Shown here piece after piece: positions 1-6,915 of a stretch of DNA of 53,922 nt. Source of the stretch: Bombilactobacillus apium (GTDB lineage: Bacteria; Bacillota; Bacilli; Lactobacillales; Lactobacillaceae); the NCBI RefSeq assembly GCF_013385145.1, contig NZ_JABZEC010000007.1:1-53922 (forward strand), given 5' to 3'. The notes under the pieces are model-generated. The model saw only the letters and a list, made by a program, of their open reading frames with translations. It was not told the DNA's origin and ran no database searches. Within the stretch, counting starts at the first letter, position 1. Each line of letters starts with the position of its first letter. The position numbers and the translations under genes were made by a program.

Positions 1-1
1 G

Positions 2-136
2 CAACATGCTCAAGTCATTTATGGGCAAGATGCCAACTACATCTTGCCGATGTTCGCGGCCTTGGCAGTGCTTTACTTCATCACTTGCTTTGGTTTATCT
101 TTGGTTGGAAATTGGATTGATCGCCATCTGGCTTAA
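2..136 (+). CDS. C-terminal end of an amino-acid ABC transporter permease (partial, cut by window edge)
   Basis: The frame is open from the window edge to TAA at 134-136 and gives about 44 residues. They contain one strongly hydrophobic stretch (ILPMFAALAVLYFITCFGLS) followed by a short tail ending WIDRHLA. A last transmembrane helix plus a short basic tail is how polar amino-acid permeases of the HisM/GlnP type end. Only the last helix is visible, so the substrate cannot be named. The frame is inferred from hydrophobicity; the overlapping frame starting at the ATG at 6 gives a Cys/Ser-rich peptide with no family resemblance and I take it as a shadow. Confidence 0.6.
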   Translation, partial: QHAQVIYGQDANYILPMFAALAVLYFITCFGLSLVGNWIDRHLA

Positions 137-347
137 CTGCAAATTGTTGTTTTCAGGTTCGAAGAGAAGTAAGAAAATCCAATCGATCAAGCTAACTAAT
201 TAGAAAAGATTTATCTTTAAAGACAAAGCCAAGCGCCAAGGCTTCTGAAATGAAATTTTCCTAGTTCTTAAGTTCAACAAATCTGGCCACTTAAATAGAT
301 CTATTTTGAACAGTAGACCTTATAAGTAGACAGTAAATTAATATCTT

Positions 348-389
348 GCGACCTGATTCCTTGATCTTGGGAAATTAGGTCGCTTTTTT
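348..389 (+). terminator. Intrinsic terminator downstream of the permease
   Basis: An 11-bp stem (GCGACCTGATT at 348-358 with AATTAGGTCGC at 373-383, one G-U pair) is followed by a T-run. It lies about 210 bases after the permease stop. The sequence between the stop and this hairpin shows no coding frame I recognise. Confidence 0.75.
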
Positions 390-399
390 AAGAAAATCT

Positions 400-638
400 A
401 TCTATAGTTGCAAAGATTGGCTTCGAGTTTAATTTGGTGAATTTAGCTAATGAGTTGAGATATTTTAGCCTGAATAGCTAATGTTTCCTAAAGGGCATGT
501 TCTGGGAATATAGTTTGCGATATCTGGAGTTTCTGTAATTTCTATACTGGTAACGGGGCGATCTAAATCATGAGGCTCAGAGAGTAAAGTTAAATCAGAG
601 AAACGGGGCAATAGGAGTAATTCTTGTAATGTAGTCAA
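400..638 (-). pseudogene. PucR/CdaR-type transcriptional regulator, N-terminal remnant
   Basis: Reading the minus strand from a TTG at 638-636, preceded by GAGAGG, gives a peptide that begins MTTLQELLLLPRFSD and continues DLDRPVTSIEITETPDI. This is the pattern of the N-terminal PucR ligand domain (leucine-rich start, then DRPV-x-S-I/V-x-I-x-ETPDI). After IP the frame slips by one base into EHAL, where PucR proteins continue IPEHALLLTT, and two stops follow. Only about 80 of the usual 400-550 residues are left; the GGDEF-like and helix-turn-helix parts are missing. PucR regulators control purine and ureide catabolism. The gene is divergent from the broken transporter at 863, which suggests one former regulon. 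Confidence 0.65.
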
Positions 639-656
639 AATTATTTACCTCTCAAT

Positions 657-672
657 CAGTAAGCGCTTGCAC
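657..672. promoter_or_regulatory. Possible catabolite-responsive element (cre)
   Basis: The core AAGCGCTT at 661-668 is flanked as AGT-AAGCGCTT-GCA, close to the CcpA consensus TGWAAGCGNTWNCA. It lies just upstream of the pucR remnant and within the shared divergent upstream region. Binding is inferred from sequence only, and the genes on both sides are dead. Confidence 0.45.
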
Positions 673-825
673 CAATTTAATTGAAACATACTTGTTGGTA
701 ATAGACAATATAAACTTTTAATTGTGCAAAAACTTCAAAGAGTGATTGTCAAAGTCTACAAGATTTAATTTTTCTAGTTCAAAGTGGGCAATGATGCTTG
801 ATAATAAGTTATTTATAATTGTAGT

Positions 826-845
826 AATCGTTTACATAAACGATT
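826..845. promoter_or_regulatory. Perfect palindromic operator upstream of the broken MFS gene
   Basis: AATCGTTTA at 826-834 and TAAACGATT at 837-845 form a perfect 9-bp inverted repeat with a 2-base centre. It ends 17 bases before the MFS ATG at 863, just ahead of the ribosome binding site GAGGAGG. Its position and symmetry fit an operator for a dimeric regulator; which one is unknown. Confidence 0.5.
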
Positions 846-862
846 TGTGAGGAGGTTTGACT

Positions 863-1763
863 ATGGATACAGAGCAAGAACATTTGAAAATAACTTATTG
901 GAAAGAAATTGTAGCCTTATTATGCACGGGGTGGGATTTATCGCTCAGCCTTAGTCCCTGTTTCCCCACCAAATCAGAGCCTCTTTGGGGAGAAATATTT
1001 CGGATACAGCAGTCGGCTTAATATCTAGTTTTTATTTTTTGGGATATTTAATTATGCAGATTCCAGCAGGATCATTGGTCGATAAAATTGGTCAAAAGAA
1101 AGTTTTATTGCCAGGTTTTCTGTTTTTCGGAGTGGCAGCTCTAATTGTTGCTTTAGCTCCATCGATTCAAATGATTTATTTGGGAAGTGTTTTAGCTGTA
1201 ATTTTAATTATTTTTATGACGATTACCTTTCAATTTGTGATTAAACGCCCGCAAACTAGTCCAGTAGTTCCGCAAGAGCCAAGTTCAGGCTCGAAGAAGT
1301 CTGAAGAAACGGCTGAGATTTCGCCGAAGGCTTTATTCCAACCCAAAATGTTATTTTCTTATTTATTGTATTTTACAACTTGTTATGCCTATTACATGAT
1401 TGTTACTTGGCTCCCTAATTTTTTGGCAACTGAACGGGGATTTCGGGAAACTGCCATTGGTTTTTCTTCCTCGTTGGGGTGGCTTTTGCTTCTATCCCAG
1501 GAGCGTTTTTCTTCAGTAAATTAGCGGTGGAACCAATCATTATTTCTTGGTTAGGTGAGAATGCTCCTCAAGTGGGAATTGGGACGACTCTGGGAGTCTT
1601 TAACTTCTTTGGGATGATTTCCTTAATTGTAGCCCCGCCCTTAACGGGAAATATTTCAGACTTGACAGGTTCCAAAGTCTTCGGCTTTTATATTGCAATC
1701 GTTCTCTTGGTTATTGGAAAAATTTGTTTCTTATTGACAAATCTAAAGTCTAAAAAAGCCTGA
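863..1763 (+). pseudogene. MFS transporter, multiply frameshifted and internally deleted
   Basis: ATG 863 follows a strong GAGGAGG site. The peptide starts MDTEQEHLKITYWKEIVALL and then loses frame near residue 25. It resumes at about 985 with GRNISDTAVGLISSFYFLGY and the MFS loop motif DKIGQKK. Around 1195 the helices jump from about TM4 straight into a later helix ending in KRPQTSP, which suggests an internal deletion. A further shift near 1490 leads into the last helices (VGIGTTLGVFNFFGMISLIV, then SDLTGS), ending at 1763. Total remaining length is about 300 codons against about 400-430 for the family. It cannot make a functional transporter. Substrate is unknown; the divergent pucR remnant hints at a purine or ureide compound. 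Confidence 0.8.
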
Positions 1764-1919
1764 TTGATTTTTTGGTGGTTGGAATTTTTCTAATTTTTCT
1801 ATGGAGAAGTTAAAAAATTACAAATTTGGTCATAGATGTCTAAAGATTTGGGAGTGATTTTTCGATCAAAAATCATGCTCAGCCTGGTCTAAGGTCAATA
1901 AAGTAGCTTGGGGAATTAG

Positions 1920-2186
1920 TTGGGTTATTTGTTGAGCGAGGTGGAAGTTGATCCCCAAGATCCCGCTTTCCAACATCCGAGTAAGCCGATTGAGGTATTC
2001 TATGATCAAACTGAAGCCCAGAATCTGGAAGAAGAAAGAGTGTGGCAGATGGTTGAAGATGCTGGTCGAGGATATCGCCGGGTTGAATTTACTAAAAGTG
2101 GTGGTCGACTAGCAATTATTTGTGCCCTGGATGAAGCTGACTTAGCCATACAAGGACAAGCGGGAACTTGGATCAGTGATAATTAA
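1920..2186 (+). pseudogene. Carbamate kinase (ArcC-type) remnant
   Basis: The 88-residue frame contains EVEVDPQDPAFQHPSKPI and EDAGRGYRRV, which match the central part of carbamate kinases (VDPxDPAFxxPTKPIGxFY, then EDAGRGYRRVVPSP). It then jumps directly to IICALDEADLAIQGQAGTWI, which matches the extreme C-terminus (AIITSLExAxxALxGKAGTxI). The intervening ATP-binding region and the whole N-terminus (about 120 residues) are absent, so this is a decayed, internally deleted copy. Carbamate kinase makes ATP from carbamoyl phosphate in arginine, agmatine or oxamate/allantoin catabolism. Next to a PucR remnant the ureide route is the likelier one, by inference. Confidence 0.75.
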
Positions 2187-2257
2187 AGACTAGAAAAGAT
2201 AAAATTACCGTCAATTAGTTTTGAATAGAGCTTGAATTTTATTAAGTTAGTTCGGCC

Positions 2258-2302
2258 AAAAAATAATAATTCACAGGAAGCTTGAGCTTCTTGCGGATTA
2301 TT
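2258..2302 (-). terminator. Intrinsic terminator of the thi operon
   Basis: On the minus strand AATAATCC (2302-2295) pairs with GAATTATT (2272-2265), and an inner GAAGC-TCAA-GCTTC hairpin sits inside a symmetric internal loop. The stem is followed by ATTTTTT. It lies about 100 bases beyond the thiE stop and faces the arcC remnant. Confidence 0.65.
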
Positions 2303-2404
2303 GTCCGTTAGTTTTAAAGAAAGGGATTTAGAAAATAAGTTGGGTTGAAGTTTTCTGGGAGTTTGTTTCTTTGACTTTGAGATTTGATTTTAAAAAAGGC
2401 ATTT

Positions 2405-3040
2405 TTATTGTAAGGTTCGGTCAATCTCTTGCCGCAGTTCTCGGCTCGCTTTTTGAATATCTGGTTGTTGTAAAATTGCGGAAACTACTGCAAAACCTTG
2501 AATTGGATCCTGTTGAAATTGGGAAATATTCTCGCGTTTGATTCCGCCAATGACAACAATTGGAATCTGGACCGCTTGGCAAATTGCTTGCAAGGTCTCA
2601 TGAGAAACATGAATTGTGTCGTTTTTGGTATTGGTATTAAACATCGCTCCGACACCCAAGTAAGTAGCTCCTTCTTTTTCCGCTTCTTGAGCTTCGGCTA
2701 CCGTTTGGATGGAAACACCCAAGATTTTGTCAGGTCCTAAAGCTGCCCGAGCCTGATGGACCGGTAAATCATTTTGACCGATGTGTAAACCATCAGCGTT
2801 ACTTGCTTGAGCTACTTCTAAGTTATCGTTGATAATCAAGGGAACCTGATAATCATGCGCCAATTTTTTGATGGTGTTGGCTTCCGTAAGAAAATCTGCT
2901 GCAGCGAGTTGTTTTTCTCGAAGCTGTAAGAGAGTGACGCCGCCTTCCAAGGCCTCTTGAACCGCATCAGTTAAGATTGGGGTGGTCATCAAATTGCGAT
3001 CAGTAACTAGGTATAAACGGTAATCAAGCAGTAACTTCAT
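2405..3040 (-). CDS. thiE: Thiamine-phosphate synthase ThiE
   Basis: Couples HMP pyrophosphate with thiazole phosphate to give thiamine monophosphate in the cytoplasm. The 211 residues are normal for the family. Visible motifs are the start strand YLVTDRN, QLREK near residue 40 (pyrophosphate binding), INDN near 71, GLHIGQNDL near 84, the loop GVGAMFNTNTK (usually GPxFxTxTK) near 130, and IVVIGGI near 163. ATG 3040 is preceded by GGGGGAA and overlaps the end of thiM by 17 bases, implying translational coupling. It is the last gene of the riboswitch-controlled salvage operon. With thiM and thiD upstream and no thiC or thiG in view, the operon supports salvage of thiazole and pyrimidine rather than de novo synthesis. 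Confidence 0.95.
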   Translation of the reverse strand: MKLLLDYRLYLVTDRNLMTTPILTDAVQEALEGGVTLLQLREKQLAAADFLTEANTIKKLAHDYQVPLIINDNLEVAQASNADGLHIGQNDLPVHQARAALGPDKILGVSIQTVAEAQEAEKEGATYLGVGAMFNTNTKNDTIHVSHETLQAICQAVQIPIVVIGGIKRENISQFQQDPIQGFAVVSAILQQPDIQKASRELRQEIDRTLQ

Positions 3041-3848
3041 GGAATTTCCCCCGTTCTTGTAAAGTTTTAGTGTCTAAATGATTAATAGTATCAATAATCG
3101 CGGTTCGTAAACTCCCTGAGCCCAGCTTTTGGGTTCTTTTTTGACCAATTTCGCCGGCGATTCCCATCGCTAGTAAGGCGGTTAAAGTACTAGCAAAAAT
3201 TTCCTGCGGTTGGCTTCCACAAAAGCTGCCAACTAAAGAAGTCGTCATACAACCAGTTCCGGTAATTTGTTTCATTGCTGGACAACCATTTTCAGCAGTT
3301 ACAATCTGTTGTTCATCGACTATGATATCGGTAGCTCCAGTCACTGCGACAACACAGTGCTTTTTGTCGGCGACTTTTTGTGCCCTAGTAATCATCGTTG
3401 AAGTATCCAAAGTTTGATCGAAACTATCGACGCCTTTGGCAGAATTTTCTTTTCCAGCTAGGAAACTAATTTCAGAACGATTGCCGCGAATTACAGCCAA
3501 GTCTAGTTCAGCTAATAGCTTTTGGACAGCCTGCTGCCGGAAAGTAGAAATTCCGACACCCACCGGATCCAAGATGATTGGAATACCGAATTGGTTGGCT
3601 CTTTGGCCAGCAACCAGCATTGAAGCTAATATTCGCTGGTTCAAAGTTCCTAGATTGAGCACTAAGGCATCGGCTTGAGCGGTAATCGAGGCTACCTCTT
3701 GGATTTCGTCAGCCATAATCGGGGAAGCCCCAATCGCCAAGGTGATATTAGCGCAATCATTGACTGTGACATAGTTAGTCAAATGATGAACCAGAGGCTT
3801 TTTTTGTTGAAGTTGGGGAAGGACAGTTTCCAAAAAATCAGTAATCAT
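3024..3848 (-). CDS. thiM: Hydroxyethylthiazole kinase ThiM
   Basis: Phosphorylates the thiazole moiety for thiamine salvage. The 274 residues are typical. Family marks are VHHLTNYVTVNDCAN near residues 20-34, the strand PIILDPVGVG (substrate/Mg region), AVTGATDIIVD, and the phosphotransfer loop ITGTGCMTTS with the Cys used as active-site residue in ThiM proteins. ATG 3848 sits 9 bases after AGGAGG and overlaps the thiD stop by 4 bases (ATGA), so the two are translationally coupled. It supplies thiazole phosphate to ThiE encoded just downstream. Confidence 0.95.
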   Translation of the reverse strand: MITDFLETVLPQLQQKKPLVHHLTNYVTVNDCANITLAIGASPIMADEIQEVASITAQADALVLNLGTLNQRILASMLVAGQRANQFGIPIILDPVGVGISTFRQQAVQKLLAELDLAVIRGNRSEISFLAGKENSAKGVDSFDQTLDTSTMITRAQKVADKKHCVVAVTGATDIIVDEQQIVTAENGCPAMKQITGTGCMTTSLVGSFCGSQPQEIFASTLTALLAMGIAGEIGQKRTQKLGSGSLRTAIIDTINHLDTKTLQERGKFHEVTA

Positions 3849-4666
3849 TTGTTGAAACCTCCTTTTTTAACGGTTGCTGCTGCTTGATATAATTCATAAA
3901 AGTGGTGAGTCGGTCCGTGACCTTGGCCGATATCTAAGGAGTGGCGAATTGCGGTTGTAATATATGATTTAGCCTGCTGAATGGCTTGATTGAGGGACTG
4001 ACCTTTGGCCAGCTCAGCTGCAATCGCGGAGGAAAAGGTACAACCAGTTCCATGAGTATTTGTCGTGGGAATTCGATCGGAAGAGTAGCTGTAGAAACTC
4101 TGACCGTCAAATAAAATATCCGTAGCCGCCCCAATTTTGTGGCCGCCCTTAATGAGGACGGCGGTATGACAGCTGGCAAAGATCGCTTGGGCGGCAGTTT
4201 TCATTTCTGCTAAATCACTAATCTCTTGGCCAGAAATCTTAATTGCTTCCGGAATATTGGGGGTAATTACGTCTGCTAGAGGTAAGACATCAGTAATCAA
4301 AGTGTCGATGGCCTCAGCTTCCATTAAGGCCGCTCCGTTTTTAGCGTACATGACCGGATCGAGAACAATATTGGCGGGATGCCATTTTTTGAGACTGGCG
4401 GCAACAGCCTTCATAGTTTCAGGATTGGAAAGCATCCCAATCTTGACGGCATCTGGTTGGATATCTGTAAAAACGGCCTCGATTTGGGCTTGAACAATCT
4501 CAGGGGCAATATCTTGATAGGTGAGAACACGAGCCGTATTTTCTGCAACTACTGAAGTAATCACCGACATCCCATAAACTTGATGGGCGGCAAAAGTTTT
4601 TAAATCAGCTTGAATTCCAGCACCACCCGAGCAGTCAGACCCCGCAATACTCAGAACTTTTTTCAT
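3845..4666 (-). CDS. thiD: Hydroxymethylpyrimidine/phosphomethylpyrimidine kinase ThiD
   Basis: Performs two successive phosphorylations of HMP to HMP pyrophosphate. The protein of about 273 residues begins MKKVLSIAGSDCSGGAG, the diagnostic ThiD N-terminus, and has VLDPVMYAKNG and the anion-hole motif THGTGCTFSS. I chose ATG 4666, which follows AGGAGG at 4675-4680; the frame is open for 33 more codons upstream, but those run into the riboswitch terminator and resemble no ThiD. It is the first gene of the operon thiD-thiM-thiE. Expression is expected to fall when thiamine pyrophosphate binds the leader RNA upstream. Confidence 0.95.
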   Translation of the reverse strand: MKKVLSIAGSDCSGGAGIQADLKTFAAHQVYGMSVITSVVAENTARVLTYQDIAPEIVQAQIEAVFTDIQPDAVKIGMLSNPETMKAVAASLKKWHPANIVLDPVMYAKNGAALMEAEAIDTLITDVLPLADVITPNIPEAIKISGQEISDLAEMKTAAQAIFASCHTAVLIKGGHKIGAATDILFDGQSFYSYSSDRIPTTNTHGTGCTFSSAIAAELAKGQSLNQAIQQAKSYITTAIRHSLDIGQGHGPTHHFYELYQAAATVKKGGFNK

Positions 4667-4687
4667 AATTAATGACCTCCTACTAAA

Positions 4688-4736
4688 TAAAAAATCAACA
4701 AGACCTTCCAGATGAGAACTAGAATATCTTGTTGAT
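4688..4736 (-). terminator. Riboswitch-controlled terminator in the thi leader
   Basis: On the minus strand ATCAACAAGA (4736-4727) pairs perfectly with TCTTGTTGAT (4703-4694), followed immediately by TTTTTT. It lies between the TPP aptamer and the thiD ribosome binding site, which is the place for the expression platform of a transcription-terminating riboswitch. The anti-terminator pairing was not worked out. Confidence 0.8.
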
Positions 4737-4772
4737 GAGATTGGACTTAACTTGGTCAGATTCAACTAGACA

Positions 4773-4853
4773 TTTGCTCCCTACGCTGGTTTTAACCAAC
4801 AGGTTCCAAGGGTCAGGTTTTACCTTCTCAACGTGAACACGTTCCCCTGCAAA
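4773..4853 (-). ncRNA. TPP riboswitch (THI element)
   Basis: The minus strand shows the conserved THI-box segments in order: closing stem TTTGC, GGGGAACG, TTGAGA, the core GACCCTTGGAACCTG, a GGTT-AAAA-ACC hairpin, GCGTAGGGA and the returning GCAAA. These match the pyrimidine- and pyrophosphate-sensing helices of thiamine pyrophosphate riboswitches. The element stands before thiD and is followed by an intrinsic terminator, so TPP binding should shut off transcription of the salvage operon. The aptamer is about 81 nt, at the compact end of the family. Confidence 0.93.
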
Positions 4854-4879
4854 TCAAAAGCGAATTCGCTTTCACCGAT

Positions 4880-4908
4880 ATCATACTGAATTAAAATTTA
4901 AAATTCAA
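4880..4908 (-). promoter_or_regulatory. Promoter of the thi operon
   Basis: On the minus strand TTGAAT (-35, 4908-4903) and TATGAT (-10, 4885-4880) are separated by 17 bases. Transcription would start about 20 bases before the TPP aptamer. The rest of the gap to the acetyltransferase (4909-5030) is AT-rich and shows nothing else I can name. Confidence 0.75.
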
Positions 4909-5077
4909 GTAGATAATATTGGACTGAAACATTTTTTGTGAAAATATCATTAAAATTATAGCTGAAATTGGTGACGGAGAGCTAAATAAGTTTTATAGTT
5001 AAGATATAAATTATTAGGAAACGGGATGAAAGATCATCGCAGAACAACCAATTTTTAAAATTGCTCAAAAAAACGAT

Positions 5078-5545
5078 TTGCCAGCTATTGTCGCTATTTA
5101 TAATCAAGCTATCAAGACCCGGCAATCAACCGCGGATCTACAGGCTGTTACAGTGGCAGAGCGAAGAACTTGGTTTTACCAACATAATGTTCAGCAACGT
5201 CCTTTGTGGATAATTTGTTGGAGTAATCAGACCGTCGGCTGGTTAAGTCTGAGTGATTTTAATCCACGGGCAGCTTATCGTCACACAACAGAAGTTAGTC
5301 TATACTTAGATAATAATTATCAAGGAAAACATTTGGGAACGGCTGCTTTACAATTTATGGAAAAACAGTTACCACAGTATGATATTCAAACCGTAGTTGC
5401 GCTAATCTTTAGCCACAATCAAGCTAGTCAACGTCTGTTTCAGAATTTTGGCTATCAAAACTGGGGTCATTTACCGCAAGTGGCCGAATTGGATGGTCTA
5501 AAACGAGATCTTGACTACTTAGGAAGAAAATATCTTTCTAAGTAA
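5078..5545 (+). CDS. GNAT-family N-acetyltransferase (start uncertain)
   Basis: Resembles the phosphinothricin/amino-acid acetyltransferase branch of GNAT enzymes, which move an acetyl group from acetyl-CoA to an amine. Marks are LPAIVAIYNQAI at the start, VSLYLDNNYQGKHLGTAAL (the acetyl-CoA motif A, with QGKHLG as the pyrophosphate loop) near residues 90-108, and SHNQASQRLFQNFGY (motif B). The coordinates use TTG 5078, the first usual start codon, but homology clearly begins upstream: the same frame encodes IFKIAQKND back to about 5051 with no ATG, GTG or TTG. An ATG at 5026 behind AGGAAACGGG is in another frame. Either an ATT/ATC start is used or a one-base slip has damaged the 5-prime end. 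Confidence 0.75.
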   Translation: MPAIVAIYNQAIKTRQSTADLQAVTVAERRTWFYQHNVQQRPLWIICWSNQTVGWLSLSDFNPRAAYRHTTEVSLYLDNNYQGKHLGTAALQFMEKQLPQYDIQTVVALIFSHNQASQRLFQNFGYQNWGHLPQVAELDGLKRDLDYLGRKYLSK

Positions 5546-5560
5546 GTTGACTTAGAAGGA
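5533..5560. terminator. Weak bidirectional hairpin between acetyltransferase and lexA
   Basis: TCTTTCTAAGT at 5533-5543 pairs with ACTTAGAAGGA at 5550-5560 around a short loop. It overlaps the stop of the acetyltransferase and lies in the convergent gap with lexA. T-runs on either side are short, so termination is only a suggestion. Confidence 0.35.
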
Positions 5561-5565
5561 TGTTC

Positions 5566-6198
5566 TTAGAAAATTTGACGGCGGTATAAACTGATGACCT
5601 TACCTAAAATTTGAACTTGCGAAAGAATGATCGGAGGATAATTATCATTTTCTGCTTGGAGACGAATATGATTCTTTTCTCGAAAGAAACGTTTGCAGGT
5701 AGCTTCATGATCAGAATTCATGGCAATCACAATTTCGCCATTTTCGGCGGTTGGTTGGCGCTGAACAATAACTTGATCGCCGTCTAAAATTCCCGCTTGG
5801 ATCATACTGTCACCCTGAATTGTTAACATGAATAATTCGCTGGAACTATCTTTGAGATCCGGAGGAAACGGAAAAAATTCTTGCGCTGTTTCTTGCTGCG
5901 CTAAGATTGGCAGACCAGCAGTAACAGTTCCGATTATTGGAATTGTCTGCGTCTGCGGCTTGATTTGCAGAGACTCTAAGCCCTGATTGGTAATCTCAAG
6001 CGTTCGAGGTTTAGTAGGATCTCGGTGCAAACAGCCCCGCTTTTGTAAACGGGTTAGATGACCGTGAACAGTTGAAGTCGAGGATAATTGGACGTGATCA
6101 CAAATTTCGCGCACGGTGGGAGGATAACCGGACCGTTGATTATAATCATAAATAAATTGTAAAATTGCTAGCTGTTTGGCACTGATAGATTGACTCAT
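5566..6198 (-). CDS. lexA: SOS repressor LexA
   Basis: Represses DNA-damage genes and is inactivated by RecA-stimulated self-cleavage. The 210 residues carry an N-terminal winged helix (residues 1-70, with [20 protein letters not shown] as recognition region) and a C-terminal S24 peptidase domain. The cleavage bond is Ala94-Gly95 in TVTAGLP, the nucleophile is Ser131 in QGDSMIQAG and the general base is Lys169 in ATCKRF. All catalytic parts are present. ATG 6198 follows AGGAG. Its promoter overlaps an SOS box at 6252-6265, so it is autoregulated. It is divergent from the DUF896 gene. Confidence 0.97.
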   Translation of the reverse strand: MSQSISAKQLAILQFIYDYNQRSGYPPTVREICDHVQLSSTSTVHGHLTRLQKRGCLHRDPTKPRTLEITNQGLESLQIKPQTQTIPIIGTVTAGLPILAQQETAQEFFPFPPDLKDSSSELFMLTIQGDSMIQAGILDGDQVIVQRQPTAENGEIVIAMNSDHEATCKRFFREKNHIRLQAENDNYPPIILSQVQILGKVISLYRRQIF

Positions 6199-6225
6199 AG
6201 TTGAACTCCTAGTATCTTTAAAAAT

Positions 6226-6254
6226 AGATTAGCATAGCTGGAAATGGATTACAA
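6226..6254 (-). promoter_or_regulatory. lexA promoter
   Basis: On the minus strand TTGTAA (-35, 6254-6249) and TAATCT (-10, 6231-6226) are 17 bases apart. The -35 overlaps the end of the SOS box, so bound LexA should block RNA polymerase. Confidence 0.65.
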
Positions 6255-6265
6255 ACGTATGTTCG
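6252..6265. promoter_or_regulatory. SOS box (LexA operator)
   Basis: CAAACGTATGTTCG matches the Gram-positive LexA operator CGAACRNRYGTTYG read on the minus strand (CGAACATACGTTTG), with one base off perfect symmetry. It lies between lexA and the DUF896 gene (28 bases before its ATG), so LexA probably controls both. Confidence 0.85.
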
Positions 6266-6293
6266 TAACTAGTTAAAGGAGACTTTTGAATTA

Positions 6294-6554
6294 ATGGTAA
6301 CTGCAGATAATGATTTGGAACATTCAAAACTAATTAAGCGAATTAACGAATTAGCGCGGCTTAAAAAACAGCGGGAATTGACTCCTGAAGAGCAAGCAGA
6401 ACAACAGGATTTACGCCAACGCTATTTATTCTTATTTCGTCAGGGATTACGTCAGCGCATCGAACATACCAAGTTGTATGATCAGCAAGGTAAAGAAATT
6501 ACTTCGGCCCAAGTTCGCAAAATTCAAAAAAAGCAGGGCTGGCGGCCAGATTAG
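6294..6554 (+). CDS. ynzC: DUF896 family protein (YnzC-like)
   Basis: The 86-residue protein has the DUF896 pattern: KLIKRINELARLKKQREL, LTPEEQAEQQDLRQRYL, then LRQRIEHTKLYDQQGKEIT. These small charged helical proteins are cytoplasmic and of unknown biochemical role. In Bacillus the relative lies in the SOS-induced yneA-yneB-ynzC operon beside lexA. The same neighbourhood is seen here, with the SOS box 28 bases upstream, but without yneA between. ATG 6294 follows AAAGGAG. Confidence 0.88.
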   Translation: MVTADNDLEHSKLIKRINELARLKKQRELTPEEQAEQQDLRQRYLFLFRQGLRQRIEHTKLYDQQGKEITSAQVRKIQKKQGWRPD

Positions 6555-6617
6555 CTTTGCCAAATGATAAGAAATTGATTACACTATAAAAGTATCTTAA
6601 ATAAAGGATGATTCAAA

Positions 6618-6833
6618 ATGGGAATTACAATTTTTGTTGGTATTGTGATGTTACTAATTGGCTTAGCGGGGGGATTTTTTGGCGCTCGAGCATATATGAA
6701 GCGTTATTTGCAAGATAACCCGCCAATTTCTCCTGATATGATGCGACAGATGATGGCTCAAATGGGACAAAAGCCGTCACAAAAGAAATTAAATCAAATG
6801 ATGCAGATGATGAAAAATCAATCTAAAAAATAA
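6618..6833 (+). CDS. yneF: YneF family small membrane protein (UPF0154)
   Basis: The 71 residues comprise one N-terminal transmembrane helix ([18 protein letters not shown]), the signature [16 protein letters not shown], and a Met/Gln/Lys-rich tail ([17 protein letters not shown]) typical of YneF proteins. It should be anchored in the membrane with the tail in the cytoplasm; its function is not known. The start follows AAAGGATG, and a terminator comes 30 bases after the stop. Placement beside lexA and ynzC repeats the Bacillus gene order. Confidence 0.9.
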   Translation: MGITIFVGIVMLLIGLAGGFFGARAYMKRYLQDNPPISPDMMRQMMAQMGQKPSQKKLNQMMQMMKNQSKK

Positions 6834-6863
6834 TTTGATTCTGGAGCAAAATTAACAGGAAAA

Positions 6864-6887
6864 AGTAGCCTTTGGCTGCTTTTTTTT
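6864..6887 (+). terminator. Intrinsic terminator after yneF
   Basis: AGTAGCC (6864-6870) and GGCTGCT (6874-6880) form a 7-bp stem with a TTT loop, followed by seven T. Confidence 0.85.
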
Positions 6888-6915
6888 CGATTCAAATTTA
6901 GAAAAGGAGCTTTAA

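Noticed and set aside
6-203. 65-residue frame from ATG 6
   Set aside because: It overlaps the hydrophobic permease frame that ends at 136 and has no family resemblance; the permease frame explains the DNA better.
4667-4765. 33-residue N-terminal extension of ThiD
   Set aside because: It runs through the riboswitch terminator, has no ribosome binding site, and ThiD homology starts exactly at MKKVLSIAG behind AGGAGG.
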